This document shows positions 1-6,801 of a stretch of 11,239 nt of DNA, piece after piece. The DNA lies in contig JAKBCJ010000119.1 of assembly GCA_021807975.1 (NCBI GenBank), positions 1 to 11,239 on the forward strand, in the 5' to 3' direction. The notes below the pieces were generated by a model. That model was given only the letters and a program-made list of their open reading frames with translations, had not been told where the DNA came from and searched no databases. Position numbers and translations under genes: made by a program. Origin of the DNA: Pseudomonadota bacterium (GTDB taxonomy: Bacteria; Pseudomonadota; Alphaproteobacteria; Acetobacterales; Acetobacteraceae). Position 1 is the first letter of the stretch; every line of letters begins with the position of its first letter.

Positions 1-421
1 AACCGGTGCAACGGCACAGATTGCCGGCCAGCCAGTAACGCGCCTCGGTTTCCGTCGGGTTCGGGTTCTCATCCAGCAGCGCCTTGGTGGCGACGATCAG
101 GCCGGGGGTGCAGAACCCGCATTGCAGAGCGGCATGCTCCAGGAACTTCTGCTGGATCGGGTGCAGATGGTCACCTTGGGCGATACCCTCGATCGTGGTG
201 ATGGATTTGCCTTCGGCTTCCACGCCCAGAACCAGACACGAACAGACCAGACGGCCGTCCATGATGACCGAACAGGCGCCGCAGTCGCCGGACGCACAGC
301 CTTCCTTGCTGCCGGTCAGGCCGACCACATCGCGCAGGACATCCAGCAAGGTCTGCTGCGTTTCGCAGAGGAATTCCGATGACTCGCCGTTGATGGTGGC
401 GGATACGTAAGTCTTGGCCAT
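1..421 (-). CDS. [2Fe-2S] subunit of a molybdenum hydroxylase (CoxS/XdhA-like), partial
   Basis: This is the small iron-sulfur subunit of a CO-dehydrogenase/xanthine-dehydrogenase-type molybdenum hydroxylase. It passes electrons from the Mo-cofactor subunit to the FAD subunit. I translated 140 codons before the window edge. The plant-type ferredoxin cluster is seen as C42, C47, C50 and C62 (GCASGDCGACSV region). The second cluster has C101 and C104 (CGFCTPG) and C136 and C138 (CRCTG at the very edge). The family is about 150-165 residues, so only a short C-terminal tail is missing. The ATG follows the stop of the FAD-subunit gene by one base, with a GGAAAGG Shine-Dalgarno inside that gene, so the two are translationally coupled. 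The order FAD subunit then Fe-S subunit matches coxM-coxS, which predicts a large Mo-binding subunit to the left. The substrate cannot be told from this subunit. Confidence 0.95.
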   Translation of the reverse strand, partial: MAKTYVSATINGESSEFLCETQQTLLDVLRDVVGLTGSKEGCASGDCGACSVIMDGRLVCSCLVLGVEAEGKSITTIEGIAQGDHLHPIQQKFLEHAALQCGFCTPGLIVATKALLDENPNPTETEARYWLAGNLCRCTG

Positions 422-422
422 C

Positions 423-1313
423 TCAGTGAGCCTTTCCGTTCTTGATGCCATTGGCGCGATCGAAAGCAATCGCGGCGGTGCGGCGGGCGAGAACACCCGC
501 GATCTTGGTGCGGTATTCGACAGTGCCGCGCTTGTCGCTGATCGGCTTGGCGGCAGCCTGCGCGGCGGCATCTAGCCTGGCCAGCGTATCGGCATCCAGC
601 TTATGCCCGATCAGAACGTCGGCGGCGGCAGGAACCAGGATGACGGTCGGCGAAACCGCGCCCAGCGCCACGCGTGCGGCAGTGCAGATGCCATTGGCGT
701 CGAGCGTTACGTTGACGCCGCAGCCGACGACCGCGATATCCATTTCCGTACGCGGAATGAACCGCAGGTAAGCATCGCCCGAACGCGCCGGACGCGCCGG
801 CAGGCGGAACTCGACAATGAACTCATCCTTCGCCAGCGACGTGCGGCCCGGGCCGGTGGGGATTTGCTCGACCGGAACCTCGCGCTTGCCCTTGCTGCCT
901 ACGATTACCGCGGTCGCACCGGCGGCAAACAGTGCCGGAACGCTGTCCGCGGCCGGGGAAGCGTTGCACAAATTGCCGGCCAGCGAGCAGCGGCCCTGCA
1001 CCTGGGTGGAACCGATCAGATCGAGAGCCTCCACCAGGCCGGGCCAGGCCGCGTTCAGGCCGGGATGGGCTTCGACCACCGCGCCGGGCGTGGCGGCACC
1101 GATGACGAAGGCGCCGTTTTCCTCACGGATGCCAATGATCCCGGGGATCTTCTTGGTATCGACAATGAGTTCCGGCTTCAGACGGCCGGAGCGGAGTTGC
1201 ACCAGAAGGTCGGTCCCGCCGGACAGAACCTTCGCGAGACCGGACGCACCGGCCAGAAGTTTAACCGCATCGTCCACCGAAGTGGGTGCGGCATAGCTGA
1301 GACTTGACATCAT
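423..1313 (-). CDS. FAD-binding subunit of a molybdenum hydroxylase (CoxM/XdhB-like)
   Basis: This 296-residue protein is the medium, FAD-binding subunit of a xanthine dehydrogenase/CO dehydrogenase-family complex. It takes electrons from the [2Fe-2S] subunit. Two signature stretches are visible. The first is AKVLSGGTDLL at residues 27-37, the N-terminal FAD pyrophosphate loop. The second is SLAGNLCNASPAADSVPAL at 110-128, the TxGGNxxxxSPAAD-type motif of the family. The length is typical (about 270-300). Two consecutive ATG codons open the frame; GGGAG lies just upstream. It precedes the Fe-S subunit gene with a one-base gap. The FAD motifs are general, so the substrate (CO, a purine, an aldehyde or an aromatic acyl-CoA) stays open. 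Nothing in this subunit argues specifically for CO oxidation. Confidence 0.95.
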   Translation of the reverse strand: MMSSLSYAAPTSVDDAVKLLAGASGLAKVLSGGTDLLVQLRSGRLKPELIVDTKKIPGIIGIREENGAFVIGAATPGAVVEAHPGLNAAWPGLVEALDLIGSTQVQGRCSLAGNLCNASPAADSVPALFAAGATAVIVGSKGKREVPVEQIPTGPGRTSLAKDEFIVEFRLPARPARSGDAYLRFIPRTEMDIAVVGCGVNVTLDANGICTAARVALGAVSPTVILVPAAADVLIGHKLDADTLARLDAAAQAAAKPISDKRGTVEYRTKIAGVLARRTAAIAFDRANGIKNGKAH

Positions 1314-1340
1314 CGCTCCCGATTTAAGGCGTTTCCCGGC

Positions 1341-1362
1341 GTCCCGGGGCGAAGCCCGGGAC
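1341..1362. terminator. GC-rich perfect hairpin between malonyl-CoA decarboxylase and the Mo-hydroxylase operon
   Basis: The arms GTCCCGGG (1341-1348) and CCCGGGAC (1355-1362) pair perfectly over 8 bp around a GCGAAG loop. It lies between two minus-strand genes, downstream of the malonyl-CoA decarboxylase stop and 28 bases upstream of the FAD-subunit start. There is no clear U-tract. It resembles the GTCCCGGGC-type dispersed intergenic palindromes often seen in alphaproteobacterial genomes, so it may be a repeat unit, a transcript-end hairpin or both. Confidence 0.5.
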
Positions 1363-1442
1363 GGTCGTCAATAAGGTTAGGACATAGAACCGGGATGGTC
1401 GAGAGGGGCGTGGCCAGGACGACGCGTCCGGGGCCCGCCGCT

Positions 1443-2852
1443 TCAGCGTTTGACGGCGCGGCGCTTAGGCTGGTCGTTGCGAATCTCGCCAGGCGCGCCA
1501 GAGGTGTTCATCAACTCATCGACGGCGGCGGACCTGACAACCACACCGCGCACGAACGCTTCGTGGTTGGCCTCGATCTGGTCGGGATCGTATAGATAGT
1601 TGACCATAATTCCGTAAGATTCCTGGATGCCGCGCGGGGCGGTATTCCCCAGCCAGTTGATCCGCTCCAACCGGGCGCCGTTGCCCAAATGAAAGCGCGC
1701 GACGGGATCGGCCGGGGTGGTCAGATACATCGCACACAGGCGCGACAGCGGCGCCTTCATCGCCTCGGCCAGCGCCGGTTGTTCCCACCAACGGTCAACC
1801 GCGAACGGATCGGCGCCATTGGCCGCGAGCGTCATCGCGGCGCGTTCGTCGTCGCGCAGGTTGGCGTTCAGGTTTTTGTCCAGCCAGCGGCGGAACCCGG
1901 GGACCGGCGAAAGGGTCGAGTAGCGGACGATATGCGGCAGTTCCGCCTTCAGCTCCTCCACCACCTGCTTGATCAGGAAGTTGCCGAACGATACCCCGCG
2001 CAGACCGTCCTGGCAGTTGGAGATCGAGTAGAAAATCGCCGTATCGGGCTGCCGGTCCTGCTCGTGCCCGCCGGTCTCGCTGCCGTCGCGGGCCAGCAGC
2101 GGCTGGATCGCGCTGGCAAGGCCCTTGGTCAGCGCGACCTCCACGAAAATCAGCGGCTCGCCCGGCAGGGCCGGATGGAAGAAGCCGAAGCAACGGCGGT
2201 CGGCGGCCAGACGGCGGCGCAGATCGTCCCAGCCGTGAATTTCATGGACCGCCTCATAGGCGATCAGCTTCTCCAGCGCCGCTGCCGGGGTCTGCCAATC
2301 GATCCGGCGCAACTCCAGGAACCCGCGGTTGAACCAGGAGATGAACAAATGCCGCAGATCGGAATCCAACGGACGCAGGGCCGGTTCGGTCTTCAAATGG
2401 CGCAACAGATCCTTACGCATTTGCACCAGATCGGCGGTGCCACCCTGCGCCATGTTCATCCGCCGCAACAACTCCTGGCGCGCTGGTTCCGCCGCCTCGG
2501 TCAGTTGCGAGGCCCGTTCGGGCGACGGATCGGCCAGGTAGGCCTGCGCGGCGGCGCGCAGCGGTGCCTCCAATGGCGAGAAATTCTCGGCAAGGAAGCG
2601 GTAGAATGCCAAACGATCGGCCGAGGACAATTCTCGCAGCGCGGTATGCAATTCGCGGGCAACAGCGGCGCCCGATGCCTCGCCCCGTTCGGACACCAAC
2701 GCCGCGGCAAGGTCACGGGCACGATCGACCGGCGCCTTGGCGGGCTTGGGCTGCAGGACCTCGGCATAAGAGCGCCCGCGATCAGCGACAGAAGACCATA
2801 TCCGCTCGATCCAGGAGCGTGGACCGTTGGCCGGAGCGGTGCCAGATGGCAT
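1443..2852 (-). CDS. malonyl-CoA decarboxylase
   Basis: This enzyme converts malonyl-CoA to acetyl-CoA and CO2, and is used for malonate catabolism or to limit malonyl-CoA pools. The protein is 469 residues from the chosen start. The helical N-terminal domain spans roughly residues 1-185 and the acetyltransferase-like catalytic domain the rest. Family motifs are visible: FYSISNCQDGLRGVSFGNFL near 274-293, with the SIS serine expected to be catalytic; TLSPVPGF near 313-320; and ARFHLGNGARLERINWL near 385-401, whose His388 matches the catalytic histidine of the family. An ATG 15 codons further upstream is also open. I prefer the ATG at 2852 because AAGGA sits 8 bases before it. No signal or targeting peptide is seen. 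The malonyl-CoA synthetase (matB) and transporter (matC) that accompany this gene in rhizobia are not in the window. A 129-base gap with a hairpin separates it from the Mo-hydroxylase operon. Confidence 0.95.
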   Translation of the reverse strand: MPSGTAPANGPRSWIERIWSSVADRGRSYAEVLQPKPAKAPVDRARDLAAALVSERGEASGAAVARELHTALRELSSADRLAFYRFLAENFSPLEAPLRAAAQAYLADPSPERASQLTEAAEPARQELLRRMNMAQGGTADLVQMRKDLLRHLKTEPALRPLDSDLRHLFISWFNRGFLELRRIDWQTPAAALEKLIAYEAVHEIHGWDDLRRRLAADRRCFGFFHPALPGEPLIFVEVALTKGLASAIQPLLARDGSETGGHEQDRQPDTAIFYSISNCQDGLRGVSFGNFLIKQVVEELKAELPHIVRYSTLSPVPGFRRWLDKNLNANLRDDERAAMTLAANGADPFAVDRWWEQPALAEAMKAPLSRLCAMYLTTPADPVARFHLGNGARLERINWLGNTAPRGIQESYGIMVNYLYDPDQIEANHEAFVRGVVVRSAAVDELMNTSGAPGEIRNDQPKRRAVKR

Positions 2853-3135
2853 GCGAGCGTCCTTTTGAAGGCGAGATTGACGCGAAGGTATAAGCAAGGC
2901 GCTTTAGCCGATAGTCCAAAATTCGCTGTGCGGGGCGAAGTTCAGTCCCACCCGCCGTCCGGCAGGCGACTGTATGCGACGCTTCATCGTAACCGCAAGG
3001 CATGACCCGTATCCGGGTTGGTTTCCCGGTCCAACCCGCGATTGTTCCGGCGCACCCGGCCACCATCATATCCGCGGGCGCGCCCGGTCAGGCTATCGAG
3101 AGGAACCAGTCTCGTGATCCGGACCATTGGAAAAT
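2853..3135. other. intergenic region upstream of malonyl-CoA decarboxylase
   Basis: I see no convincing gene in this 283-base gap; the short open frames in it lack family resemblance. It must hold the promoter for the malonyl-CoA decarboxylase gene. On the minus strand a TTGGAC (2914-2919) and a TATACC (2887-2892) are present, but their 21-base spacing is too long for a standard housekeeping promoter, so I do not call one. The hairpin at 3015-3037 is listed separately. Confidence 0.4.
3015..3037 (-). terminator. hairpin downstream of the RHH-protein gene
   Basis: The arms GGGTTGG (3015-3021) and CCAACCC (3031-3037) pair perfectly over 7 bp with a 9-base loop. It lies about 100 bases past the stop of the minus-strand ribbon-helix-helix gene. 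A second small stem, ACCCG/CGGGT (3005-3009 with 3014-3018), overlaps it and could be an alternative pairing. There is no strong U-run, so termination is a guess. Confidence 0.35.
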
Positions 3136-3354
3136 TCAACGTGTCACGAGGGCGTGCTTCAACGCCAGTATCCGAAGCGATGAGGCAAGCGGGCGATCCG
3201 GGCCGCGGGCGCCATCGGTTTCCGCGACAAGGGCGGCGAGGCTCTGTCCCCTGACTTGAGCCATTTGCAGAAGCACGACCCAGAATTCCTCCTCCAGGGC
3301 CACGCTGGTGCGGTGACCGGCCAGGGAGAAGCTGTGTTTGATCAGGCCCTTCAT
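3136..3354 (-). CDS. small ribbon-helix-helix domain protein (RHH_4 type)
   Basis: This 72-residue protein matches, by pattern, the alphaproteobacterial RHH_4 family. It opens MKGLIKHSFSLAGHRTSVAL, with the family's basic strand and 'AGHRTS.SLE..FW' signature. The helices follow, including QSLAALVAETDGARG and a closing SSLRILALKHAL. Such proteins are about 70-90 residues and are presumed DNA-binding, but targets are unknown. The frame stays open far upstream to 4050. The extension runs antisense to the neighbouring esterase operon and shows no conserved content, so I start at the ATG where the conserved N-terminus begins. No Shine-Dalgarno lies directly before this ATG. GGGAAGGG precedes an out-of-frame ATG at 3368, and that five-codon frame ends in a TGA overlapping the gene's start (ATGA). 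The gene is divergent from the three-gene operon at 3517, which makes it a candidate local regulator; this is inference only. Confidence 0.8.
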   Translation of the reverse strand: MKGLIKHSFSLAGHRTSVALEEEFWVVLLQMAQVRGQSLAALVAETDGARGPDRPLASSLRILALKHALVTR

Positions 3355-3516
3355 GAATACGGACGCATGCTGTTGCTGCCCTTCCCGGGGCAGCCAGGCG
3401 TGTCCGTTCGGATTGCTGTTCCCACCTGCCAACCCCCTGGAACTCCCGGCGGGTAACTTGCGCCCGGCCGCGACCTCTCCCACAGTGCCACAAAACATCG
3501 GGGAAATCGTCACATC
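3355..3516. promoter_or_regulatory. divergent promoter region, RHH gene / three-gene operon
   Basis: This 162-base gap separates two divergent transcription units, so promoters for both should lie here. I could not identify convincing -35/-10 pairs by eye. A GGGGAA Shine-Dalgarno-like stretch lies just before the plus-strand ATG at 3517. Confidence 0.4.
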
Positions 3517-3831
3517 ATGGCTGCCTATCTCGTGGTTCGCGCCGTTGTCGCCGATCCGGCCGACCGAACGCCGTTCGATCATTGGTATCGGACCGAACAT
3601 CTGCCGGATGCGGTAAAGGCGTTCAAGGCGCTGTCGGCGATGCGGGGATGGAGTACGCTCGATCCCGCGGTTCACACCGCTTACTACCGTTTCGACACCC
3701 TGGCCGAGGTCGAGGCCATCGGCTCCAGCCCGGCCATCGCGGCGTTGATCGCGGAATTCGACCGGGTGTGGGGCAATCGCGTCGTTCGGACGCGCGACAT
3801 TCTTCCCATCGCCGACGAGTTGAAAGGATGA
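3517..3831 (+). CDS. small dimeric alpha/beta-barrel (EthD-like) protein of unknown function
   Basis: This 104-residue protein has the look of a ferredoxin-like dimeric alpha/beta barrel. An N-terminal strand (AYLVVRAVV) is followed by an F-x2-WYRTEHLPDAV motif at residues 20-33. The family places a helix with a conserved Glu-His there, at the mouth of the barrel. A second strand with HTAYYRF (53-59) and a second helix follow. EthD-like and related barrels include small decarboxylases, monooxygenases and lyases as well as proteins without known activity, so I name no reaction. GGGGAA precedes the ATG. Its stop lies three bases before the esterase ATG, and the esterase Shine-Dalgarno (AAAGGA) is inside its last codons. 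It is therefore the first gene of a coupled operon. Confidence 0.8.
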   Translation: MAAYLVVRAVVADPADRTPFDHWYRTEHLPDAVKAFKALSAMRGWSTLDPAVHTAYYRFDTLAEVEAIGSSPAIAALIAEFDRVWGNRVVRTRDILPIADELKG

Positions 3832-3834
3832 CCC

Positions 3835-4725
3835 ATGGCTGACGCTGAAATCGCTAAACTGCGAGCGATTATTGCCTCGCGCCCCCGCGCGACGGAGATC
3901 GCGCAGATGCGGATCGATTCCGACGCGCGCGGCAAGGCGTTCGGGCTGCCGGCCGATGTAACGGTGGAACCGGTGAGCGCCAATGGCGTGCGGGCGGAGT
4001 GGACTTCGACTCCGGGCGCCGACGCCGGCAAGGCGATCCTGTATCTGCACGGCGGCGGCTACGTGCTGTGCTCATTGGACAGCCACCGGCATCTGGTGGC
4101 GGAAATCGGGCGCGCGGCGGGAACGCGCACGCTGGCGGTCGATTACCGGCTGGCGCCGGAGCATCCGTTTCCCGCGCCCGTGGAGGACACCGTCGCGGCA
4201 TACCGGTACCTGCTGGACAGTGGCCTGAAGCCGGCAGGGATTGCGCTGGCCGGCGACAGCGCGGGCGGCGGGCTGGTGGTCGGCGCGCTGCTGGCGATCC
4301 GGGAGGCCGGCTTGCCGCTGCCGGCGTGCGGTTGGTGCATTTCCCCCTGGGTGGATATGGAAGCAAACGGGCAGTCGTTCACCGACCGGGCGGAGACGGA
4401 CCCCACGGTGCAGCGGGCGACCATTCAGATGATGGCGGGCATGTATATGGCGGGTGCGGACCTGAAGCATCCGCATGCCTCGCCGATTCATGGCGATCTG
4501 CGCGGACTGCCGCCATTACTGATCCAAGTGGGATCGGTCGAGACGCTGCTGGACGATTCCATGCAGCTCGCCAGGAAGGCGGGAATCGCGGATGTGCCGG
4601 TCGAGCTGCAGATCTGGCCGGAAATGATCCACATCTGGCACATCTTTTTTCCGATGCTGTCGGCTGGGCGGCGGGCGATCGCCAGCGGCGGCATGTTCGT
4701 GCGTAACGTATTAAAGGGAGAATGA
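3835..4725 (+). CDS. alpha/beta hydrolase, hormone-sensitive-lipase (family IV) esterase
   Basis: This 296-residue cytoplasmic carboxylester hydrolase has the full HSL-family set. The oxyanion-hole motif HGGG is at 72-75. The family YRLAPEHPFPAPVED block is at about 104-118. The nucleophile elbow is GDSAGG at 140-145, with Ser142. The acid residue lies in GSVETLLDD at 233-241, where Glu236 takes the place usually held by Asp. The histidine is His266 in EMIHIWH. Length is normal for the family (about 300). No signal peptide is seen. The natural substrate cannot be deduced; small acyl esters or lactones are typical. AAAGGA sits just before the start, and the gene is coupled to the upstream barrel protein and to the downstream SDR (4-base gap). 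The operon context suggests that its product feeds the dehydrogenase or the reverse. Confidence 0.92.
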   Translation: MADAEIAKLRAIIASRPRATEIAQMRIDSDARGKAFGLPADVTVEPVSANGVRAEWTSTPGADAGKAILYLHGGGYVLCSLDSHRHLVAEIGRAAGTRTLAVDYRLAPEHPFPAPVEDTVAAYRYLLDSGLKPAGIALAGDSAGGGLVVGALLAIREAGLPLPACGWCISPWVDMEANGQSFTDRAETDPTVQRATIQMMAGMYMAGADLKHPHASPIHGDLRGLPPLLIQVGSVETLLDDSMQLARKAGIADVPVELQIWPEMIHIWHIFFPMLSAGRRAIASGGMFVRNVLKGE

Positions 4726-4729
4726 AACA

Positions 4730-5641
4730 ATGGACGTTCGTTTCGATGACCGGGTCGCGATCGTAACCGGCGCGGGTGCCGGACTAGGGCGGCAGCATGC
4801 GCTGCTGCTGGCGTCGCGGGGCGCGAAGGTGGTGGTGAACGATCCGGGCGGATCGGTGGATGGAACCGGCGGCGCGCATGCCGCCGCTGACAAGGTTGTC
4901 GAGGAAATCAAGGCGGCTGGCGGCCAGGCGGTGGCGTCCTATGCCTCGGTCGCCGAGGAAGCGGCGGCGCAGAGCATCATCGACACGGCGATGAATACCT
5001 GGGGCCGGCTGGATGCACTGGTGTGCAACGCCGGGGTGCTGCGCGACAAGGCGTTCAACAACATGACCATGGCGGACTATGAGTTCGTCAATCAGGTGCA
5101 TCATTTCGGCACCGCCTATTGCATCAAGGCGGCGTGGCCGATCATGCGCAAGCAGGCTTACGGGCGCATTGTCGTGACCACGTCTGGATCGGGCACCGTC
5201 GGCAACTTTGGTCAGGCCAATTATGGCGCTGCGAAAATGGCGGTGAACGGGCTGATCAACGTGCTGCGGCACGAAGGGGCGAAGTATAATATCCGGCTGA
5301 ATGCGATTTCGCCCTCCGCTTACACAAGGATGACGGAATCGCTGCTGCCGCCGGATATCGCGCCGTGGATGAAGCCCGAATTGGTTTCGCCCGTGGTGGC
5401 ATGGATGTGCAGCGAGGAATGCGACCAGAACGGCGAGATCATGGCCGCCACCGCGGGCGGTTTCGCCAGGGTGCAGTACTTCGTCACCGAGGGCGTGCAG
5501 TTCGATCCGGCCGAACCGGTGTCGATCGAAATGGTGCGTGATAATCTGGGCAAGATCCGCGACCTTTCGACGGCGAAACCGTATTTCGGCATGATGGGCA
5601 ACGTGGTGGAGAAGCTGCGGGAGATGGGGCGGATCAAGTAG
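4730..5641 (+). CDS. short-chain dehydrogenase, MFE-2/3-hydroxyacyl-CoA dehydrogenase type
   Basis: This 303-residue SDR oxidises or reduces a hydroxyl/carbonyl with NAD(P). The Rossmann motif TGAGAGLG is at 13-20, NAG at 100-102, and the catalytic set is Ser152, Tyr165 and Lys169 (NFGQANYGAAK). The GNFGQANYxAAK block, the NDPGGSVDGTGG insert after the second strand (38-49) and the C-terminal extension beyond the usual 250 residues resemble the dehydrogenase domain of peroxisomal multifunctional enzyme 2. That points to a 3-hydroxyacyl-CoA or sterol-like substrate. The acidic Asp38 at the end of strand 2 suggests NAD rather than NADP. AAAGGGAGA lies before the ATG. It is the last gene of the operon, and its stop is followed at once by a strong hairpin. 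Confidence 0.9.
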   Translation: MDVRFDDRVAIVTGAGAGLGRQHALLLASRGAKVVVNDPGGSVDGTGGAHAAADKVVEEIKAAGGQAVASYASVAEEAAAQSIIDTAMNTWGRLDALVCNAGVLRDKAFNNMTMADYEFVNQVHHFGTAYCIKAAWPIMRKQAYGRIVVTTSGSGTVGNFGQANYGAAKMAVNGLINVLRHEGAKYNIRLNAISPSAYTRMTESLLPPDIAPWMKPELVSPVVAWMCSEECDQNGEIMAATAGGFARVQYFVTEGVQFDPAEPVSIEMVRDNLGKIRDLSTAKPYFGMMGNVVEKLREMGRIK

Positions 5642-5643
5642 CT

Positions 5644-5691
5644 TTCGGTCCCGCACCGAAGCCAGCCGATCGTCCCGTGTCGATCGGCTGG
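5644..5691. terminator. convergent intergenic double hairpin (bidirectional terminator candidate)
   Basis: Two stems lie in the 60-base gap between the SDR stop and the Mrr stop. The weaker pairs TTCGGT (5644-5649) with ACCGAA (5655-5660). The strong one is a perfect 11-bp stem, 5662-5672 with 5681-5691 (core CAGCCGATCG / CGATCGGCTG), around an 8-base loop. Position between two convergent genes fits a shared terminator, though U-runs are lacking. Confidence 0.6.
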
Positions 5692-5701
5692 TGCCGGGAC
5701 G

Positions 5702-6619
5702 CTATTCGAAGAAGTCCTCATCGACTTTTTTGATATGAAGAACCTCCTCGATCCGGCATCCCACGCTGTAGCGGATCATCAGTTTGGCGAGATGTTCGCC
5801 GTCGATCAGGACAAGCCGCTTGCTGAGGAAGTCGGCGGTTTCTTTAGCCGCGGATGAGAAGGCGGAGGTAGTTACAAACAGGCCCTTCGTTGCCTTGTGG
5901 CGGTCCAGGCTGCCAAAGAAATCGCGAATTGCGCCAGCGCCGATGTTGTTTCCTTCCGCATAGCGCTTCGCCTGAATGTAAACCCGATCAAGGCCCAAGG
6001 GGTCCTGGTCGATCACCCCGTCAACACCGTCGTCACCGCTGCGCCCAAGCGCGCGGCCCGCTTCCGCCGCGGAACCGCCGTAACCCATGCTGAGAAGCAG
6101 ATTGACAATCAGCCGCTCAAAGAAAGCCGGCGGAGCCGCGCGGATGCGATCCAGCAGATCTTGCCCAAGCGTTGTCTCGACCTGTCTGTGGGCAACCCGC
6201 ATGATTTCGTCGGGTGTCTCGGTCCGAGTGACGAGGGCTGGTTCGGTCGGGAGCGCCCCTACTGTCGCGTCGTTGACCGATTTTTCCTTAAACTGCCGGA
6301 ATTCCACGAATTGATTGAGGAATTCGTTGTCAATTCTTGTCGGGTGTGAGGCGAGGACCTGACGTCCGCGATCTGTTATCTTGAAATGCCCCCGTCGCGT
6401 GCTTTCCAGCAGTCCGGCTTTGGTCAGATAGGTTTTGGCCCAATGTACCCGGTTCGCGAACAACGTCTGCCGCCCGGAGGGCAGGAGTTGGGCTCGCTCA
6501 TCCGGGGTCAGATTGAGCTGTTCGGCCAGTTGATCGACAGCGTCGCCGACGCGGATTTCGCGATCCGCCGATACCGTGAGCACCGGGAACATGAGGGATT
6601 GATAATCCGGAACGGACAT
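5702..6619 (-). CDS. mrr: Mrr-type restriction endonuclease
   Basis: This is a predicted type IV (modification-dependent) nuclease of 305 residues, about the length of the E. coli Mrr protein. The N-terminal winged-helix Mrr_N domain spans roughly residues 1-95 (SGRQTLFANRVHWAKTYL, then GLLESTRRGHFKITDRG). A linker follows, then the PD-(D/E)xK nuclease domain from about 160. The catalytic region reads GRSGDDGVDGVID at 192-204 (Asp200) and YIQAKRY at 214-220. Gln216-x-Lys218 is the Q-x-K variant seen in Mrr proteins. No methyltransferase or other restriction-system gene is adjacent, which suits a stand-alone enzyme that cuts foreign methylated DNA. In E. coli the protein acts on m6A- or m5C-modified DNA; specificity here is unknown. 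The gene is convergent with the SDR operon and divergent from pyrE. Local base composition is uneven, with AT-richer stretches near both ends, a weak hint of separate origin. Confidence 0.93.
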   Translation of the reverse strand: MSVPDYQSLMFPVLTVSADREIRVGDAVDQLAEQLNLTPDERAQLLPSGRQTLFANRVHWAKTYLTKAGLLESTRRGHFKITDRGRQVLASHPTRIDNEFLNQFVEFRQFKEKSVNDATVGALPTEPALVTRTETPDEIMRVAHRQVETTLGQDLLDRIRAAPPAFFERLIVNLLLSMGYGGSAAEAGRALGRSGDDGVDGVIDQDPLGLDRVYIQAKRYAEGNNIGAGAIRDFFGSLDRHKATKGLFVTTSAFSSAAKETADFLSKRLVLIDGEHLAKLMIRYSVGCRIEEVLHIKKVDEDFFE

Positions 6620-6801
6620 CGGCTTAGCCTAGATGGCGCAACGGGTCAGGCATAGGGGTCCTTGCGATATCGGGGCGATTTCCAGCCCCCCGCGGCGGCG
6701 GGCTTCCCGGCCAGCGGCATCCAAGGGCCCATCGGGGCTGTTACCCAATGCCGCGATCCGCTATCAGTGCGGCATTGCAATACGACAAAGGACGGCGCCC
6801 G
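6620..6801. promoter_or_regulatory. divergent mrr/pyrE promoter region
   Basis: The 182-base gap separates divergent mrr and pyrE and must carry both promoters. I could not pick convincing promoter hexamers. The distinct inverted repeat 25 bases upstream of the pyrE start is listed separately. Confidence 0.4.
6746..6777 (+). promoter_or_regulatory. inverted repeat in the pyrE leader
   Basis: CAATGCCGC (6746-6754) and GCGGCATTG (6769-6777) form a perfect 9-bp inverted repeat with a 14-base centre. It ends 24 bases before the pyrE ATG and just ahead of its Shine-Dalgarno. It could be a dimeric regulator's operator or an RNA hairpin in the leader. No U-run follows, so a classical attenuator is not supported. 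Confidence 0.45.

Noticed and set aside
2887..2919. A TTGGAC/TATACC promoter for malonyl-CoA decarboxylase.
   Set aside because: The 21-base spacing is outside the normal 16-19 range, and the -10 match is poor.
1689..3005. A 438-codon plus-strand frame opposite malonyl-CoA decarboxylase.
   Set aside because: Its composition is Arg/Gln/Gly-rich without recognisable motifs, and the opposite strand encodes a clear enzyme family.
3136..4050. A 304-codon version of the RHH gene.
   Set aside because: Only the last 72 codons match the RHH family. The upstream part lies antisense to the barrel-protein and esterase genes and looks like shadow sequence.
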